DNA of 64,000 nt, from the NCBI RefSeq assembly GCF_946479755.1, contig NZ_CAMLHC010000029.1, positions 35,900 to 99,899 of the forward strand. The letters are read 5' to 3'. Shown here piece after piece: positions 8,359 to 18,453 of this stretch (positions are counted from its first letter, which is position 1; each line of letters opens with the position of its first letter). The stretch is from an uncultured Chitinophaga sp. (GTDB lineage: Bacteria; Bacteroidota; Bacteroidia; Chitinophagales; Chitinophagaceae). The translations under genes and the position numbers were made by a program. The notes below the pieces were generated by a model. It saw nothing but the letters and a program-made list of their open reading frames with translations. It ran no database searches and was not told where the DNA came from.

Positions 8359-9894
8359 CTATTTAAGTCTGGGGTTAACGTCTTCCTGCGCCTGCGGGAT
8401 GGGGATGTATTCGCTCTGCCCCTTTACAAAGCCCGGCAGTACGGAGGCTGCCTGATCGGTCCTCACCAGGTCGTTGAACCGTTCGCCCCACCATTCGCAA
8501 ATCAACTCAGCATGACGCTCGTCCAGCACTTGTTGCAGGCTAACATTGGCGATAGATGCCAGCTTCACCCGGTTTCTGACCAGGTTGACGGGCGCGTCGC
8601 CGTTTTGTCCTTTACGGATTTTGGCTTCCGCATTCATGAGCAGCACCTCTGCATAACGCATAATACGCACGTTATTGTTGGCGCCATAATAATCGATCCT
8701 GCCGGGTGTCATCTGGGAACGGGGCGTATAGGCTTTTCCGTTAAAGTATTTCTTCCTGGACCCGTTGCCGGAGATGGTATCACCATCAGGTGTTACGGAA
8801 TAAGTGCCGGGAGCACCGTTCACCCCACAATACTGGATCGTGGTTTTCAACCGGATACTGTCCTTACGGGAGGTCAGGAAATCGACCGCCTTCTGGGTGG
8901 GCACCATCCAACCCGGGCCGGTGATGACAGGGCTGTAGGTATTTTCAGGCCCCTGGAAGAAAAAGAAATTTCCCCATTCTTCGCCGGGACCACCGGAGAT
9001 AACGATGTCGCCGGTAGATTTGCCGAAATCGGAATATTGTAATTCCAGGATGGATTCATCGCATAACTTACCCGGCTTTTTAAACAGCTGGTAGTAATCG
9101 CTGAACAACGAAAATTTACCGCTGTTCACGATCTGGTTGGTACAATCCAGCACCACGTCCCAATAAGGGCTGCCATTGTTATTTCCCGCCAGGTCCATGG
9201 CAGCTTTTGCCTTCAGCGTCAGCGCCGTGTATTTTGTTACCGAGCCGATATGGCTGGCGGCATTGGGACGGGCATCTTCCAGGTTGGCAATACAGAAATC
9301 CATTTCGGAGATGATATGTTTCTTTACGTCTTCCACGCTGCTTTTGCTGGCTTCGCCGAAGCTGGCAGGGTCGTTACTTTCTATGCCGAGGATAGGGACC
9401 GCGCCATACGTCCTGCAAAGCCAGAAGTGCGCCAGCGCTCTATAGAAGCGGACTTCCGCCTGATACCTGGTCAGCAGTTTCATCTTTTCCGCATCGTTAG
9501 CGGGAATGTTTTTACCGAATTTGTCCAGTTCGGCCAGGGCGCTGTTCGATGCCAGCACCACGGCATACATGCTGATCCACATATCGTTGATGCCCCAGTA
9601 ACTTTTTACGGTCACATCACTTTTGAAGTTATGGATGGACACCTGCCCGGCGTCGTCGTTGCCCGGCGCCACATCGTCGCTGTGCGCAGACCGGATGGCG
9701 ACGCTGATCCATTTGGCAAAAGTGCCGCTGGCGGCCGTTCTGTACACGCCCGACACCGGCTGGTACATCAGTGATAAATCAGCGTAGTTGATATTGGAAG
9801 ATTGCGCCTGGTTTTCCTGCGGGCGGTCTAAAAATTTGGAACAGCCCGTAGCGATCAACAGGACCAGGAAAGAAATGGATATATAGCTTCTCAT
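8359..9894 (-). CDS. SusD/RagB-family outer-membrane glycan-binding lipoprotein
   Basis: 511 residues. Lipoprotein signal MRSYISISFLVLLIATGC with lipid anchor Cys at residue 18, then SKFLDRPQENQ, a common start of mature SusD proteins. TPR-like helices follow (FYRALAHFWLCRTYGAVPIL), and the C-terminal motif RYAEVLLMNAEAKIRKG with ERHAELICEWWGERFNDLVRT is the SusD hallmark. It forms the lid of the SusC channel encoded just upstream (32 bases between them). It probably binds the glycan cleaved by the GH16 enzyme. Confidence 0.95.
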   Translation of the reverse strand: MRSYISISFLVLLIATGCSKFLDRPQENQAQSSNINYADLSLMYQPVSGVYRTAASGTFAKWISVAIRSAHSDDVAPGNDDAGQVSIHNFKSDVTVKSYWGINDMWISMYAVVLASNSALAELDKFGKNIPANDAEKMKLLTRYQAEVRFYRALAHFWLCRTYGAVPILGIESNDPASFGEASKSSVEDVKKHIISEMDFCIANLEDARPNAASHIGSVTKYTALTLKAKAAMDLAGNNNGSPYWDVVLDCTNQIVNSGKFSLFSDYYQLFKKPGKLCDESILELQYSDFGKSTGDIVISGGPGEEWGNFFFFQGPENTYSPVITGPGWMVPTQKAVDFLTSRKDSIRLKTTIQYCGVNGAPGTYSVTPDGDTISGNGSRKKYFNGKAYTPRSQMTPGRIDYYGANNNVRIMRYAEVLLMNAEAKIRKGQNGDAPVNLVRNRVKLASIANVSLQQVLDERHAELICEWWGERFNDLVRTDQAASVLPGFVKGQSEYIPIPQAQEDVNPRLK

Positions 9895-9926
9895 GATTTC
9901 ATTTTTTGTTGACTGGAAACATTTCC

Positions 9927-12900
9927 TTAAAAAGTAGCGGTAACGCCTAAACTGTAAGTAGATGAAACCGGGTACACATTGGCATCATAACCGGAAACAG
10001 AAGCGCCATTGCCGGTATAAGTACCTACTTCCGGCGTAAAGCCATTGTACCGGGTAAACATAAACGGCCTGTCGGCAGTAGCAAATACCCGCATACCGAT
10101 GGGTGACTGTTTACCTACCTTAAAGTTATAACCCAGCTGTATATTCTGTACCCGCAGATAAGCGCCGCTCTCTACAAAGAAAGAGTTGCTTACTTTAAAC
10201 CATCCCTGTCCCAGTGCATACGCAGAAGGGTAAGCATTCGTGGAGCCGGGACCGGTCCAGAGATTGCTGGCAAATTTTTCATCGATGTTTAAAGAAGTGG
10301 ATGCTTTGTACAGCCTGCCCCTGTTCAGATTGAATATTTTATTGCCGGATACGCCCTGGAAAGCAATGCTGAAATCAAATTGTTTATAGTTCAGCGCGAT
10401 GTTAAAACCGTAAGTGAATTTAGGGAGATAGCTGCCCATATTGATACGGTCTTTATCATCGAGCACGCCGTCGCCGTTCTGATCTTTGTATTTCGGGAAA
10501 CCGGGAACAATAGGCGATGAGGCGCCCTGGTTGTAATGTTTTGCTATCGGGTCGCCATCGATCTCCTGTTGTGTTTGATAAACACCGGTGAACTCATAGC
10601 CGTAGAAATAATTGATAGGCTCTCCTACCAGAATCCGGTTGGGGAATTCTGCTGTCCATTCAGGGAAGCCGCTCGTAGAGCTGGGCAACGTACCTAAACT
10701 GGTGACCTTGTTTTTCAACGTGGACACGTTGCCACCGATCTGGTATCCTACCTGGCCGATTTTATCACTCCAGTTCAGGGCGATGTCCCAGCCGCTGTTC
10801 ACCATATCCGCCCAGTTGCCATACACGGTGCGGTAAGTAAAGGAGAACGGCCGGTAGAAAGCGGCCTTGGTGGTTTTCCTGTTGTAATAGTCCACAGAGC
10901 CTTTTAATTTGCCCTTAAACATTTCAAAATCGATACCACCGTCCCACTCTGTCACCACTTCCCAGGTGACATCTGTGAAGAACCGGTCCACGGTATAACC
11001 CGGTACGTACAGTCCGTTAGCACCGGCAGTACTGCCAAAGACCGCGGAATTGTTGTTACCGGTTTTCACGATGGCATAGCCGGCGTTGCTGTTTACCCCG
11101 TCATTGCCAAGCTGTCCCCAGCTGCCCCTGAGTTTTAAGAAATCAAATATTTTCTGGTTCTTCATAAAAGCCTCCCTGCTCAGTACCCATCCCAGGCCTA
11201 CAGAAGGGAAATAGCCCCATTTGGTCTGGTACTTGGAGCTGCCGTCAGCGCGGAAGGTGGCCGTAAGCAGGTATTTATTATCAAAGTCGTAGGTAGCGCG
11301 GGTAAAATAAGAAAGTCCTGCGTTGCGGGTACCGTTCTCTCCATAGTAAGTAGCACTGGAGGTATACTGACCGGTATACCAGGATTCTTCCACGTTGGGA
11401 ACATTATCGGCTTCGGTCCGTGTCTGACGCCAGCGTTCTTCTCTTGTGGACTGCCCCAGCAACAGGCTCCAGTGATGGGCGCCTTTACCGTCTTTATACG
11501 TCAGGAGGTTATCGAGTATGTAATTGGTGGTGCGCTCCTGGATGGAGGTGAGATGGGATACCGTGGAACCGGCGCCGGGGCCCAGGTTCATCTCCGGCCG
11601 GTATTTTGTGCCCAGCAGGGAACCATATACCTGGCTCAACTGTGACCGGAAGGTGATTTTATTTTCCCAGAAGCCAGCCTCTGCATATAAGGTCGGTAAA
11701 ATCTGGAATGCCTTTGACCGGTCATAGTTATAATAGGCGGAGGCCATCGGGTTCTTATCGTCAGACCTGCCTATCACCGAAGGAGCGGTGAATTTCACCG
11801 GGAAAGCGTTGACGTTGGTGCTGTCATACACCGGGAACAACGGCGAGGCCGTATAAGCGTCCAGGAAAGCGGCACTATTAGGGTTGAAAGTGACGGAGTT
11901 ATTAAAGATGGCGGAGAAGCCTACTTTCAGCCAGGGGAAAGCCCGGGCTTCCAGCTGCAGCCGTCCGTTGTATCTTTTGAAATTGTTCAGCGCATTTAAA
12001 ATACCATTCTGGTAAGTGTAGTTGAGCCCCATCGAGTAGGTGATCTTCTCACTTCCGCCCTGTACATCAATGCCGTGGTTGGTCAGCATCGCGCTTTTTC
12101 TTAGTATCACATCGTACCAATCCGTGCTGGTGGTCGGATTCAGGCCGCTGCCCCCGTATTTTTGGGAAGATAACAACACAGTGCCGCTGTCAGCTACCGA
12201 TCCCCGTTGCAGGGAAAAAGAAGTGTATTGCTGACCGTTGGCCATTTTCAACACATTTGTCGGCTTCTGTATGCCCACATACCCCGTGTAGGTGACGCGG
12301 GTCTTCATATTCGTTTTCCCTTTTTTGGTGGTGATCAGCACTACGCCGTTGGCCGCACGCACGCCATAGATGGCGGCGCCCGACGCATCCTTCAGGATGG
12401 ACATATCAGCAATATCGTTCGGATTCAGAAAACTGATGTCGTTCACAAACATACCGTCCACCACGTATAGCGGATTTTCATTATTAAACGAACCTACCCC
12501 CCTGATGCGCACATTGGGAGAGCTGCCCGGGGCGCCGCTGCTAACGACCTGTACACCGGGAACACTTCCCTGCAGCGCTTCCATAGGCGTGGCGGTGGTC
12601 CGCTTCAGCATATTTTCTGTGTTTACCGTAGTGATCGGGGCGGTAAGGTCTCCTTTTTTCTGCGTACCATAACCCACTACTATCACCTCATCCAGTTTGG
12701 TCCTGGAGGGCTCCAGCTGAACATTGATTACGGTGCCGGTAATGGCGACCACCTGCCTGTTAAAACCTATTGCCGACACAACAATAGAGTCTGCGCCCGG
12801 AGGCACGGACAGCGTAAATCCCCCTGCTTCATTCGTGGAGGTACCGATTACCGTACCTTTTACACCAACAGAAGCGCCAATGACTGCTGCATTTTTGTCA

Positions 12901-13004
12901 TCCGTCACGGTGCCTTTTACAATTTTGTTTTGGGCGTTGGCAGTAAAATGGACGATAACAGGCAGTACAAGGAGGAGAAAAATTCTGGAGAACTTTTTTT
13001 TCAT
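9927..13004 (-). CDS. SusC/RagA-family TonB-linked outer-membrane receptor
   Basis: 1025 residues: signal peptide (MKKKFSRIFLLLVLPVIVHFTANAQ), a carboxypeptidase-regulatory-like domain (VTDDKNAAVIGASVGVKG), SusC signature DEVIVVGYGTQKKGDL, TonB plug with VRIRGVGSFNNENPLYVVDG and ASGAAIYGVRAANGVVLITTKKG, then a long beta-barrel ending in aromatic TATF. It imports oligosaccharides with TonB energy, together with the SusD protein at 8359-9894. It is the first gene of the glycan locus and is divergent from the Reg_prop/Y_Y_Y regulator, whose gene starts 185 bases away, so that regulator very likely controls it. Confidence 0.96.
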   Translation of the reverse strand: MKKKFSRIFLLLVLPVIVHFTANAQNKIVKGTVTDDKNAAVIGASVGVKGTVIGTSTNEAGGFTLSVPPGADSIVVSAIGFNRQVVAITGTVINVQLEPSRTKLDEVIVVGYGTQKKGDLTAPITTVNTENMLKRTTATPMEALQGSVPGVQVVSSGAPGSSPNVRIRGVGSFNNENPLYVVDGMFVNDISFLNPNDIADMSILKDASGAAIYGVRAANGVVLITTKKGKTNMKTRVTYTGYVGIQKPTNVLKMANGQQYTSFSLQRGSVADSGTVLLSSQKYGGSGLNPTTSTDWYDVILRKSAMLTNHGIDVQGGSEKITYSMGLNYTYQNGILNALNNFKRYNGRLQLEARAFPWLKVGFSAIFNNSVTFNPNSAAFLDAYTASPLFPVYDSTNVNAFPVKFTAPSVIGRSDDKNPMASAYYNYDRSKAFQILPTLYAEAGFWENKITFRSQLSQVYGSLLGTKYRPEMNLGPGAGSTVSHLTSIQERTTNYILDNLLTYKDGKGAHHWSLLLGQSTREERWRQTRTEADNVPNVEESWYTGQYTSSATYYGENGTRNAGLSYFTRATYDFDNKYLLTATFRADGSSKYQTKWGYFPSVGLGWVLSREAFMKNQKIFDFLKLRGSWGQLGNDGVNSNAGYAIVKTGNNNSAVFGSTAGANGLYVPGYTVDRFFTDVTWEVVTEWDGGIDFEMFKGKLKGSVDYYNRKTTKAAFYRPFSFTYRTVYGNWADMVNSGWDIALNWSDKIGQVGYQIGGNVSTLKNKVTSLGTLPSSTSGFPEWTAEFPNRILVGEPINYFYGYEFTGVYQTQQEIDGDPIAKHYNQGASSPIVPGFPKYKDQNGDGVLDDKDRINMGSYLPKFTYGFNIALNYKQFDFSIAFQGVSGNKIFNLNRGRLYKASTSLNIDEKFASNLWTGPGSTNAYPSAYALGQGWFKVSNSFFVESGAYLRVQNIQLGYNFKVGKQSPIGMRVFATADRPFMFTRYNGFTPEVGTYTGNGASVSGYDANVYPVSSTYSLGVTATF

Positions 13005-13188
13005 ACGTAAAATTTAAATTTTGGCTTCATTCCTGAAATGTGGATCGTGGAAAAACAAAAGTAGGGCAGCCCGTCAGAAAACAGGAGGAAAACACTACTT
13101 CATTACTACGTCTTATCCCGTAATTCTCTATTTTTATGGGCAAACGGACTACTACAATACTACTACATCCACGTGTGGGGGCTCATAT

Positions 13189-16062
13189 ATGAATAAGATA
13201 CTGCTTAATATCCTGTTGCTTTGGGGGCTGTTGTCAACTGACGGTCATGCTGTTTACGCGCAAAACGGAACCGGCATTCCTGCTGTTATCAACTACACAA
13301 AATTTGACTATCACAGCGGCAGCCAGAACTGGGACATCGGGCAGGACAAACAAAAAGTCATGTATTTTGCCAACAACGAGGGTTTGTTGAGCTTCGACGG
13401 CAGTCACTGGAAATTGTACCCGCTGCCTAATAATACCGTTATATGGTGCCTCGCCATCAACGACGACGGGAAAATTTACGTGGGCGGCCAGGATGAAATA
13501 GGGTACTTCTCTCCCGGCCTCAATGGTATTTTGACCTATACCTCCCTCAAAAACAAAATTCCGCAGGCCCATCAGCGATTTGCCGATGTATGGCATATCG
13601 CCTTCCTGGGCAACAGGGTTTTCTTCCAGGCCCATGACCGTATCTTTGAATATAACGGTCAGTCCGTTCGCGTTCACCTGCCCGGCTCCCAATGGACGTT
13701 TATGGCACGCGCCGGCGACCGGATCTACGCCGCTGACCGCAATGCCGGTATGCTCCAGCTGAATGATTCCCAATGGACGCCTGTTCATGAAGGTAAAAAA
13801 CTGGCAGGTGTGCTCATCGCCGGTATGTTCCAAATGAGAAAAGATAGTATTTTCATCATCACGAGGACAAACGGCACTTTTTTATTACAAAATGGCACCA
13901 TCGTACTGCAACAAAACAATCCGCAACACGATCTGTATATCAATTCCGCCACGAAAATAAATGATGATGAATTTGTCATGGCTTCCTCCGCCGGTGGTTG
14001 CCTGGTAGTGAATATCAAAAATAAACGGTGCGAGCATTTTTCTGATGAACAGGGCCTTCAGAATAATAATGCCCTCAGCGTGTTTATGGATGCTGATAAA
14101 AATCTGTGGACAGGTCTTAACAGTGGCATCAGTTATATCAATTACAATTCCGCCATCCGGTACCTCCGGATCGGCAAAGCCAATAACCTGCCCACTTACA
14201 CCACACGGATTTTCCATAACAGGTTATATGTGGGTACGTCCAACGGGTTATACAGTGCCGCGTTACCAGATAGCAACACCACTCATCTCACCCAAAATAA
14301 CTTCGCACTGGTAAAAAACACGGAAAACCGCGAAGCCTGGAACCTCCAGGAGATCAATGGCCAGCTGCTGTTTGGCAATGACATCGGCAGTTACGACATA
14401 CAGGGAAACGATGCCCGGCTGATTTCCGGTGGCGACGGCAGCTGGTATTTCCTGCCTCTGTCGTCAGTCTATCCGGTGCAGGATATCGTTGTCGGCACCT
14501 ATAACGGTCTGAAACGGCTTCGTTTTGAAGACAACCGCTTCAGGGACGAAGGTAAAATAGAAGGCGTTCCCGACTCTTACCGTTTTATGGCACAGGACAA
14601 CAACGGCGATATCTGGGCCTCCCATCCCTACCGCGGCATTTACCGTTTCAGTTTATCGCCGGACAAAAAGAAATATACCACGCACCTGTACACCACGGGT
14701 GACGGACTGCCATCGGCTTTAAACAATTTTGTTTTCAAAATAAAAGGCAGGGTGCTGTATGCCACCACCAGCGGGCTTTATGAGTTTGATGCCCACACTA
14801 ACCGGTTTTCCCCTTCCCGCTTTTTGTCTGCTGTTTTCGGGAAGATTAAAATGCTGTACCTCACCGAAGACAATGAAGGGAATGTATGGTTCTGCAACGA
14901 AAAAGGGACAGGCATGGTGCATTTCTCCCCGGCCGACGGCGTTAGCCAGCCCAGGGTTATCTATTTCCCCGAGCTGGCGGGTCAACTCCTATCCAGGTTT
15001 GAGAACATCTACCCCTACAACCGGGAAAACATCTTTATCGGCTCAGAAAAAGGGCTGATACATCTTGATTATAAAAAATATGCAGCAGTCCAACCCGGCG
15101 TCACGGTCCGCCTGGGAGTGGTTAAAACCACCGGAAAATCCGACAGCACCATTTATGGCGGCTACCAGGACAAACGCAGCGGGGAAATACCCTCCTTGTC
15201 ATCCGCCTACAATGCCTTTCATTTTGAGTACAGCGCACCGGCATATGAATCCCACAAGCATATTGAATACAGCTATCAGCTGGAAGGATACGACCGTGAA
15301 TGGTCTTCCTGGGATACTAAAACGGAAAAAGACTACACCAACCTGTCCAACGGCACCTATACCTTCAGGGTAAAAGCCCGCGACAACCAGCAACATGAAT
15401 CAACCGTAATGTCTTACCGCTTTGTCATAAAAGCTCCCTGGTACAAAACCATCTGGGCCATCCTGGGATACCTGGCCCTTTTCGCCGGCCTGGTGTACCG
15501 GATACAAAAACGCCAGCAGCATAAACTGCTGCGGCAGCAGCAAAAGTTCGAGGAAGAACAGAAAAGGCTCAAATACATTCATCACCTTGAGCTGGAGAAA
15601 AATGAAAAAGAGATCATCAAGCTGCAAAATGAGAAATTAGCCCAGGAGGTGCTGCTACAGAAGAAAGAACTGGCCAATACCAGCATGCACCTGATGGAGA
15701 AAGCGGATACCCTGACAAAAATCAAAGAAAAGGTATCGCGGCTCAACAGCGAAGATGACATTAAAAGCATTACGGACCTGATCAGGGATACCGAAAAAAT
15801 CAATGCCAACTGGGACCAGTTTGCAGCGCATTTTGATGAGTTGAACGATGGCTTTCTGAACAAGCTGAAAAAAGAATATCCGCAGCTGACCAAAACGGAT
15901 TTAAAAATGTGTACCTATATCAAACTGAATTTAACGACCAAGGAAGTGTCCCAGCTGCTCAATATCACTGTGCGGGGCGTGGAAGTGAGCCGGTACCGGA
16001 TCAGGAAGAAGATCGGGTTACCGACGGAGCAGTCGTTGGGTAATTTCTTAAATCGGATTTGA
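13189..16062 (+). CDS. Membrane-spanning sensor/regulator: Reg_prop beta-propeller, Y_Y_Y domain, coiled coil, C-terminal HTH
   Basis: 957 residues from ATG 13189 (MNKILLN); the frame is open upstream to 13021, but only this ATG precedes a signal peptide (ILLLWGLLSTDGHAVYAQ). A large periplasmic ligand-binding part has repeated propeller blades (KNLWTGLNSGISYI, GDIWASHPYRGIY, GNVWFCNEKGTGMV). A Y_Y_Y domain follows (IEYSYQLEGYDREWSSW, YTNLSNGTYTFRVKARD), then one membrane helix (TIWAILGYLALFAGLVYRI), a Glu/Lys-rich coiled coil and a LuxR-like helix-turn-helix (LTTKEVSQLLNITVRGVEVSRYRIRKKIG). No histidine kinase or receiver domain is present, so it probably acts as a one-component transmembrane activator of the divergent glycan locus. 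Confidence 0.9.
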   Translation: MNKILLNILLLWGLLSTDGHAVYAQNGTGIPAVINYTKFDYHSGSQNWDIGQDKQKVMYFANNEGLLSFDGSHWKLYPLPNNTVIWCLAINDDGKIYVGGQDEIGYFSPGLNGILTYTSLKNKIPQAHQRFADVWHIAFLGNRVFFQAHDRIFEYNGQSVRVHLPGSQWTFMARAGDRIYAADRNAGMLQLNDSQWTPVHEGKKLAGVLIAGMFQMRKDSIFIITRTNGTFLLQNGTIVLQQNNPQHDLYINSATKINDDEFVMASSAGGCLVVNIKNKRCEHFSDEQGLQNNNALSVFMDADKNLWTGLNSGISYINYNSAIRYLRIGKANNLPTYTTRIFHNRLYVGTSNGLYSAALPDSNTTHLTQNNFALVKNTENREAWNLQEINGQLLFGNDIGSYDIQGNDARLISGGDGSWYFLPLSSVYPVQDIVVGTYNGLKRLRFEDNRFRDEGKIEGVPDSYRFMAQDNNGDIWASHPYRGIYRFSLSPDKKKYTTHLYTTGDGLPSALNNFVFKIKGRVLYATTSGLYEFDAHTNRFSPSRFLSAVFGKIKMLYLTEDNEGNVWFCNEKGTGMVHFSPADGVSQPRVIYFPELAGQLLSRFENIYPYNRENIFIGSEKGLIHLDYKKYAAVQPGVTVRLGVVKTTGKSDSTIYGGYQDKRSGEIPSLSSAYNAFHFEYSAPAYESHKHIEYSYQLEGYDREWSSWDTKTEKDYTNLSNGTYTFRVKARDNQQHESTVMSYRFVIKAPWYKTIWAILGYLALFAGLVYRIQKRQQHKLLRQQQKFEEEQKRLKYIHHLELEKNEKEIIKLQNEKLAQEVLLQKKELANTSMHLMEKADTLTKIKEKVSRLNSEDDIKSITDLIRDTEKINANWDQFAAHFDELNDGFLNKLKKEYPQLTKTDLKMCTYIKLNLTTKEVSQLLNITVRGVEVSRYRIRKKIGLPTEQSLGNFLNRI

Positions 16063-16115
16063 AGCGGGTCTGGCTTCTAATAATAATTCAGCCGGTGCAT
16101 TACCAAATATAACCA

Positions 16116-16152
16116 AAAGAGCCGCGCCTTTTACAGGCACGGCTCTTTCTTT
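16116..16152. terminator. Bidirectional terminator
   Basis: AAAGAGCCG at 16116-16124 pairs with CGGCTCTTT at 16140-16148; GCC/GGC pairs extend the stem inside. T-rich sequence follows on the plus strand and A residues precede it, so it can end both the regulator (16062) and the convergent thioredoxin-like gene (16173). Confidence 0.8.
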
Positions 16153-16172
16153 ACTTTTATACCAGATGGACC

Positions 16173-17396
16173 TTAGTTCCAGTATTTCTCGCCTTTTTTC
16201 ATTTTCTCCAGGGTAGACTCATAGTTCTTTTTCTCGTCTCCTTCTGCCTTGTTCATGGCTTTCTCTTCCCAGGCCAGCGCTTCTGCTTTTTTACCGGCTT
16301 TGTACAGCAGGTTAGCATAAGTATCCATGAAAGCGGGATACTCATTGTCTTTGAAAGAGCGTTTGCTCCATTCCAGCGCCTGTTCTATGCATTTCTGATC
16401 GTTGCATTTTTCGAAGATGGTCCATGCATATTCGTTCAATGACTGTGCGTCTGCTTTATGACCATATTTTTTCATATAGGCGACAATGTTAGCCACTGCG
16501 TTGTCACCATCTTTTACATAGCTGTAATACTGTATTTTGGTTTTCAGTATCAGCTCTTCCGCAATGGTGGGATATTTGGCTTTCACATTTTTTTCGATAC
16601 CTGCCCAGTCCGGCGCGCCTTCTTTAGGCCGCAGTTTAGAGAACACTTCTTCTTTGGCGGCGATCTCCATTACTTTCGCTTCTGCTTTACCGGCGCCCAG
16701 TACTTTATTCACTTTATCCGCATGATGCAGGAACATATCAAAACCAGGGTCTTTTGAGCTCTGGGTGAATTTCTCTACAAAGTCAATATTAACAGGAGTA
16801 TACAGGTCTTTTTGCTGGCTGATGTATTCTTTGGCCACGGCGTTGGCGTTGGCCTGATCATATTTATCCAGGGCGAGCAGGGCCAGTTGACGCAGGAACG
16901 CGGTATCTTTCTGACCGTTTTTATATTTCGCCAGCTGCGGATAATATTGTTTGGAGGGCTCCAGGGAAGCAGCACATCTTTCGATGAAGCGATCCGCATC
17001 GGCGCCGCCTACCTGGCGGTCAACGATCTGGCCGTCTGGTCCAAACACGAGGAAAGTAGGATAAGCACGGATCGTGTAATCCTTGTCTATCTGCTCCGCA
17101 TCGGCATACCATTTTTTCACGTCTTCCCCATCCTTATCGGTTTTGTCCATCTGCACCTTTACGTTGAGGTACTTATCATTCATAAAGTTCCCTACTTTTT
17201 CCTGTGGGAAAATGTTGGCAGACATGTATTTGCAGGGCCCGCACCAGGTGGTGTAGCAGTCTACAAAAATGTACTTGTTCTCTGCTTTGGCCTTGGCTTT
17301 GATTTCAGCCCAGGAGCCATGCTCGAAATGCATGCCTTTGTCCTGTGCCATAGCCATCATTGGTAAAAAGGCGGCTAACAACAGTAATTTTTTCAT
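16173..17396 (-). CDS. Periplasmic thioredoxin-family protein with C-terminal helical repeat region
   Basis: 407 residues from ATG 17396 (MKKLLLLAAFLPMMAMAQ signal peptide); a form starting at 17423 would bury the signal peptide, so it is less likely. The thioredoxin fold carries the redox motif WCGPC within VDCYTTWCGPCKYMSANIF near residue 44, and the cis-Pro strand is in IRAYPTFLVFGPDGQIV. The remaining ~270 residues are helical and TPR-like (SLNEYAWTIFEKCNDQ, YANLLYKAGKKAEALAWEEKAM). It is probably an exported thiol-disulfide reductase or chaperone-like protein. It is transcribed alone. Confidence 0.88.
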   Translation of the reverse strand: MKKLLLLAAFLPMMAMAQDKGMHFEHGSWAEIKAKAKAENKYIFVDCYTTWCGPCKYMSANIFPQEKVGNFMNDKYLNVKVQMDKTDKDGEDVKKWYADAEQIDKDYTIRAYPTFLVFGPDGQIVDRQVGGADADRFIERCAASLEPSKQYYPQLAKYKNGQKDTAFLRQLALLALDKYDQANANAVAKEYISQQKDLYTPVNIDFVEKFTQSSKDPGFDMFLHHADKVNKVLGAGKAEAKVMEIAAKEEVFSKLRPKEGAPDWAGIEKNVKAKYPTIAEELILKTKIQYYSYVKDGDNAVANIVAYMKKYGHKADAQSLNEYAWTIFEKCNDQKCIEQALEWSKRSFKDNEYPAFMDTYANLLYKAGKKAEALAWEEKAMNKAEGDEKKNYESTLEKMKKGEKYWN

Positions 17397-17791
17397 AATG
17401 TGTTGGTTTAAGTTATACTCCAATTTAAGGGAATTTCATATATGGCAAGGGGTTATATCACATATTCTTATCTAGTAGAAACAAAGCGCATTTGCCTGGC
17501 AAGGCTTTATTTTCCTGTTTTTATGGTGTTAAAAATCCATCACATGTAAAGAACAACCGGTTTACCAGGTGAACCATCGTCTGCGTACAGGAAAATTCTT
17601 GTCAAGCGCGCCATGACACCCGATCACAGCAGTAGTAAGATGACGCACGCTCCTCACCGCCAGCGGAAATTATCCAGACAAAAATATTTCTGTATCTCCG
17701 CGCCACCGCTTCATTTTTTGGTACACATTTTACACTACACTTGCGCAGGCATTTTTAAAATGCCTTTTTTCTCACATAATCGTTAAACGAA
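17397..17791. other. Divergent intergenic region
   Basis: 395 bases between the thioredoxin-like gene and the lipoprotein gene at 17792. I see no gene. A plausible plus-strand promoter lies near its right end (17714-17743). The rest holds no repeat or RNA structure that I can support. Confidence 0.5.
17714..17743 (+). promoter_or_regulatory. Candidate Bacteroidota promoter for the lipoprotein gene at 17792
   Basis: A T-rich TTTTTTG element near 17714 is followed by TACACTTG at 17736-17743, one base away from the TAnnTTTG core. The leader to the ATG would be about 45 bases. Confidence 0.35.
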
Positions 17792-18382
17792 ATGAAACCA
17801 TTAATTGTGCCGGCATTCATGCTTATGCTCGCGCTGTCGTCCTCATGCAAAAAAGACAGCCATGACAGTCAACCGGAACCAACTGTCGAAAAAAAACCAT
17901 CCGTAGAATTTATCAGTATGAAAGTGGATGGCGCCTTCTACGTGGACTCACTGACCACCCAAAGTTACTTTCAAAAAACCAATGCCGAATTCTCCATGCT
18001 TGAAGTAGGGGGGATAGATCCTGCTGTAGGTAAAGCGGGAAAGGACAAAAAAGTAAAATTGTATGTCAGGATCAACTTCCCCGGGCATGAAATCAAAACG
18101 GGTGTCTACGGCACCGTCCAGGCGGGCATCGACAACGCCTTCGACTGGCAGACTTTCATTGATGGCTGGGGAATCCAGGACATCTACCATGGCTCGGGCA
18201 ACAATAACAAGCATCCGGACGCGGCCTTCCGGATTGAGATCACCCGCAACGACGGAGTTTTCCTCGAAGGCACCTTTAGCGGAACAGCTTTCGGAGGAGA
18301 CAAAGATGTATCAGGACTGAAAAAAGAGATTACAGAAGGCAAATTCAAAATTGCGAAAGAGAGGATGGTCATTATAAAATAA
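17792..18382 (+). CDS. Lipoprotein of unknown function
   Basis: 196 residues. Signal peptide and lipobox: MKPLIVPAFMLMLALSSSC, lipid anchor Cys at residue 19, then KKDSHDSQPEP. The mature part looks beta-rich (FISMKVDGAFYVDSL, LYVRINFPGHEIKTGVYG, FRIEITRNDGVFLEGTFSGTAFG), resembling the immunoglobulin- or lipocalin-like small lipoproteins common in Bacteroidota. I cannot name a family. It is a single-gene unit with a candidate promoter upstream and a clear hairpin terminator downstream at 18403. Confidence 0.8.
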   Translation: MKPLIVPAFMLMLALSSSCKKDSHDSQPEPTVEKKPSVEFISMKVDGAFYVDSLTTQSYFQKTNAEFSMLEVGGIDPAVGKAGKDKKVKLYVRINFPGHEIKTGVYGTVQAGIDNAFDWQTFIDGWGIQDIYHGSGNNNKHPDAAFRIEITRNDGVFLEGTFSGTAFGGDKDVSGLKKEITEGKFKIAKERMVIIK

Positions 18383-18402
18383 TCCACGGCTGAAGTAATC
18401 AC

Positions 18403-18451
18403 AACCGGTATGAGCAGCAGGCATGACCCGCTTTCATACCGGTTATTTTTT
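18403..18451. terminator. Hairpin terminator between convergent genes
   Basis: AACCGGTATGA at 18403-18413 pairs perfectly with TCATACCGGTT at 18434-18444, followed by ATTTTTT. It lies between the lipoprotein gene and the convergent GrpB-family gene. Confidence 0.8.
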
Positions 18452-18453
18452 CT

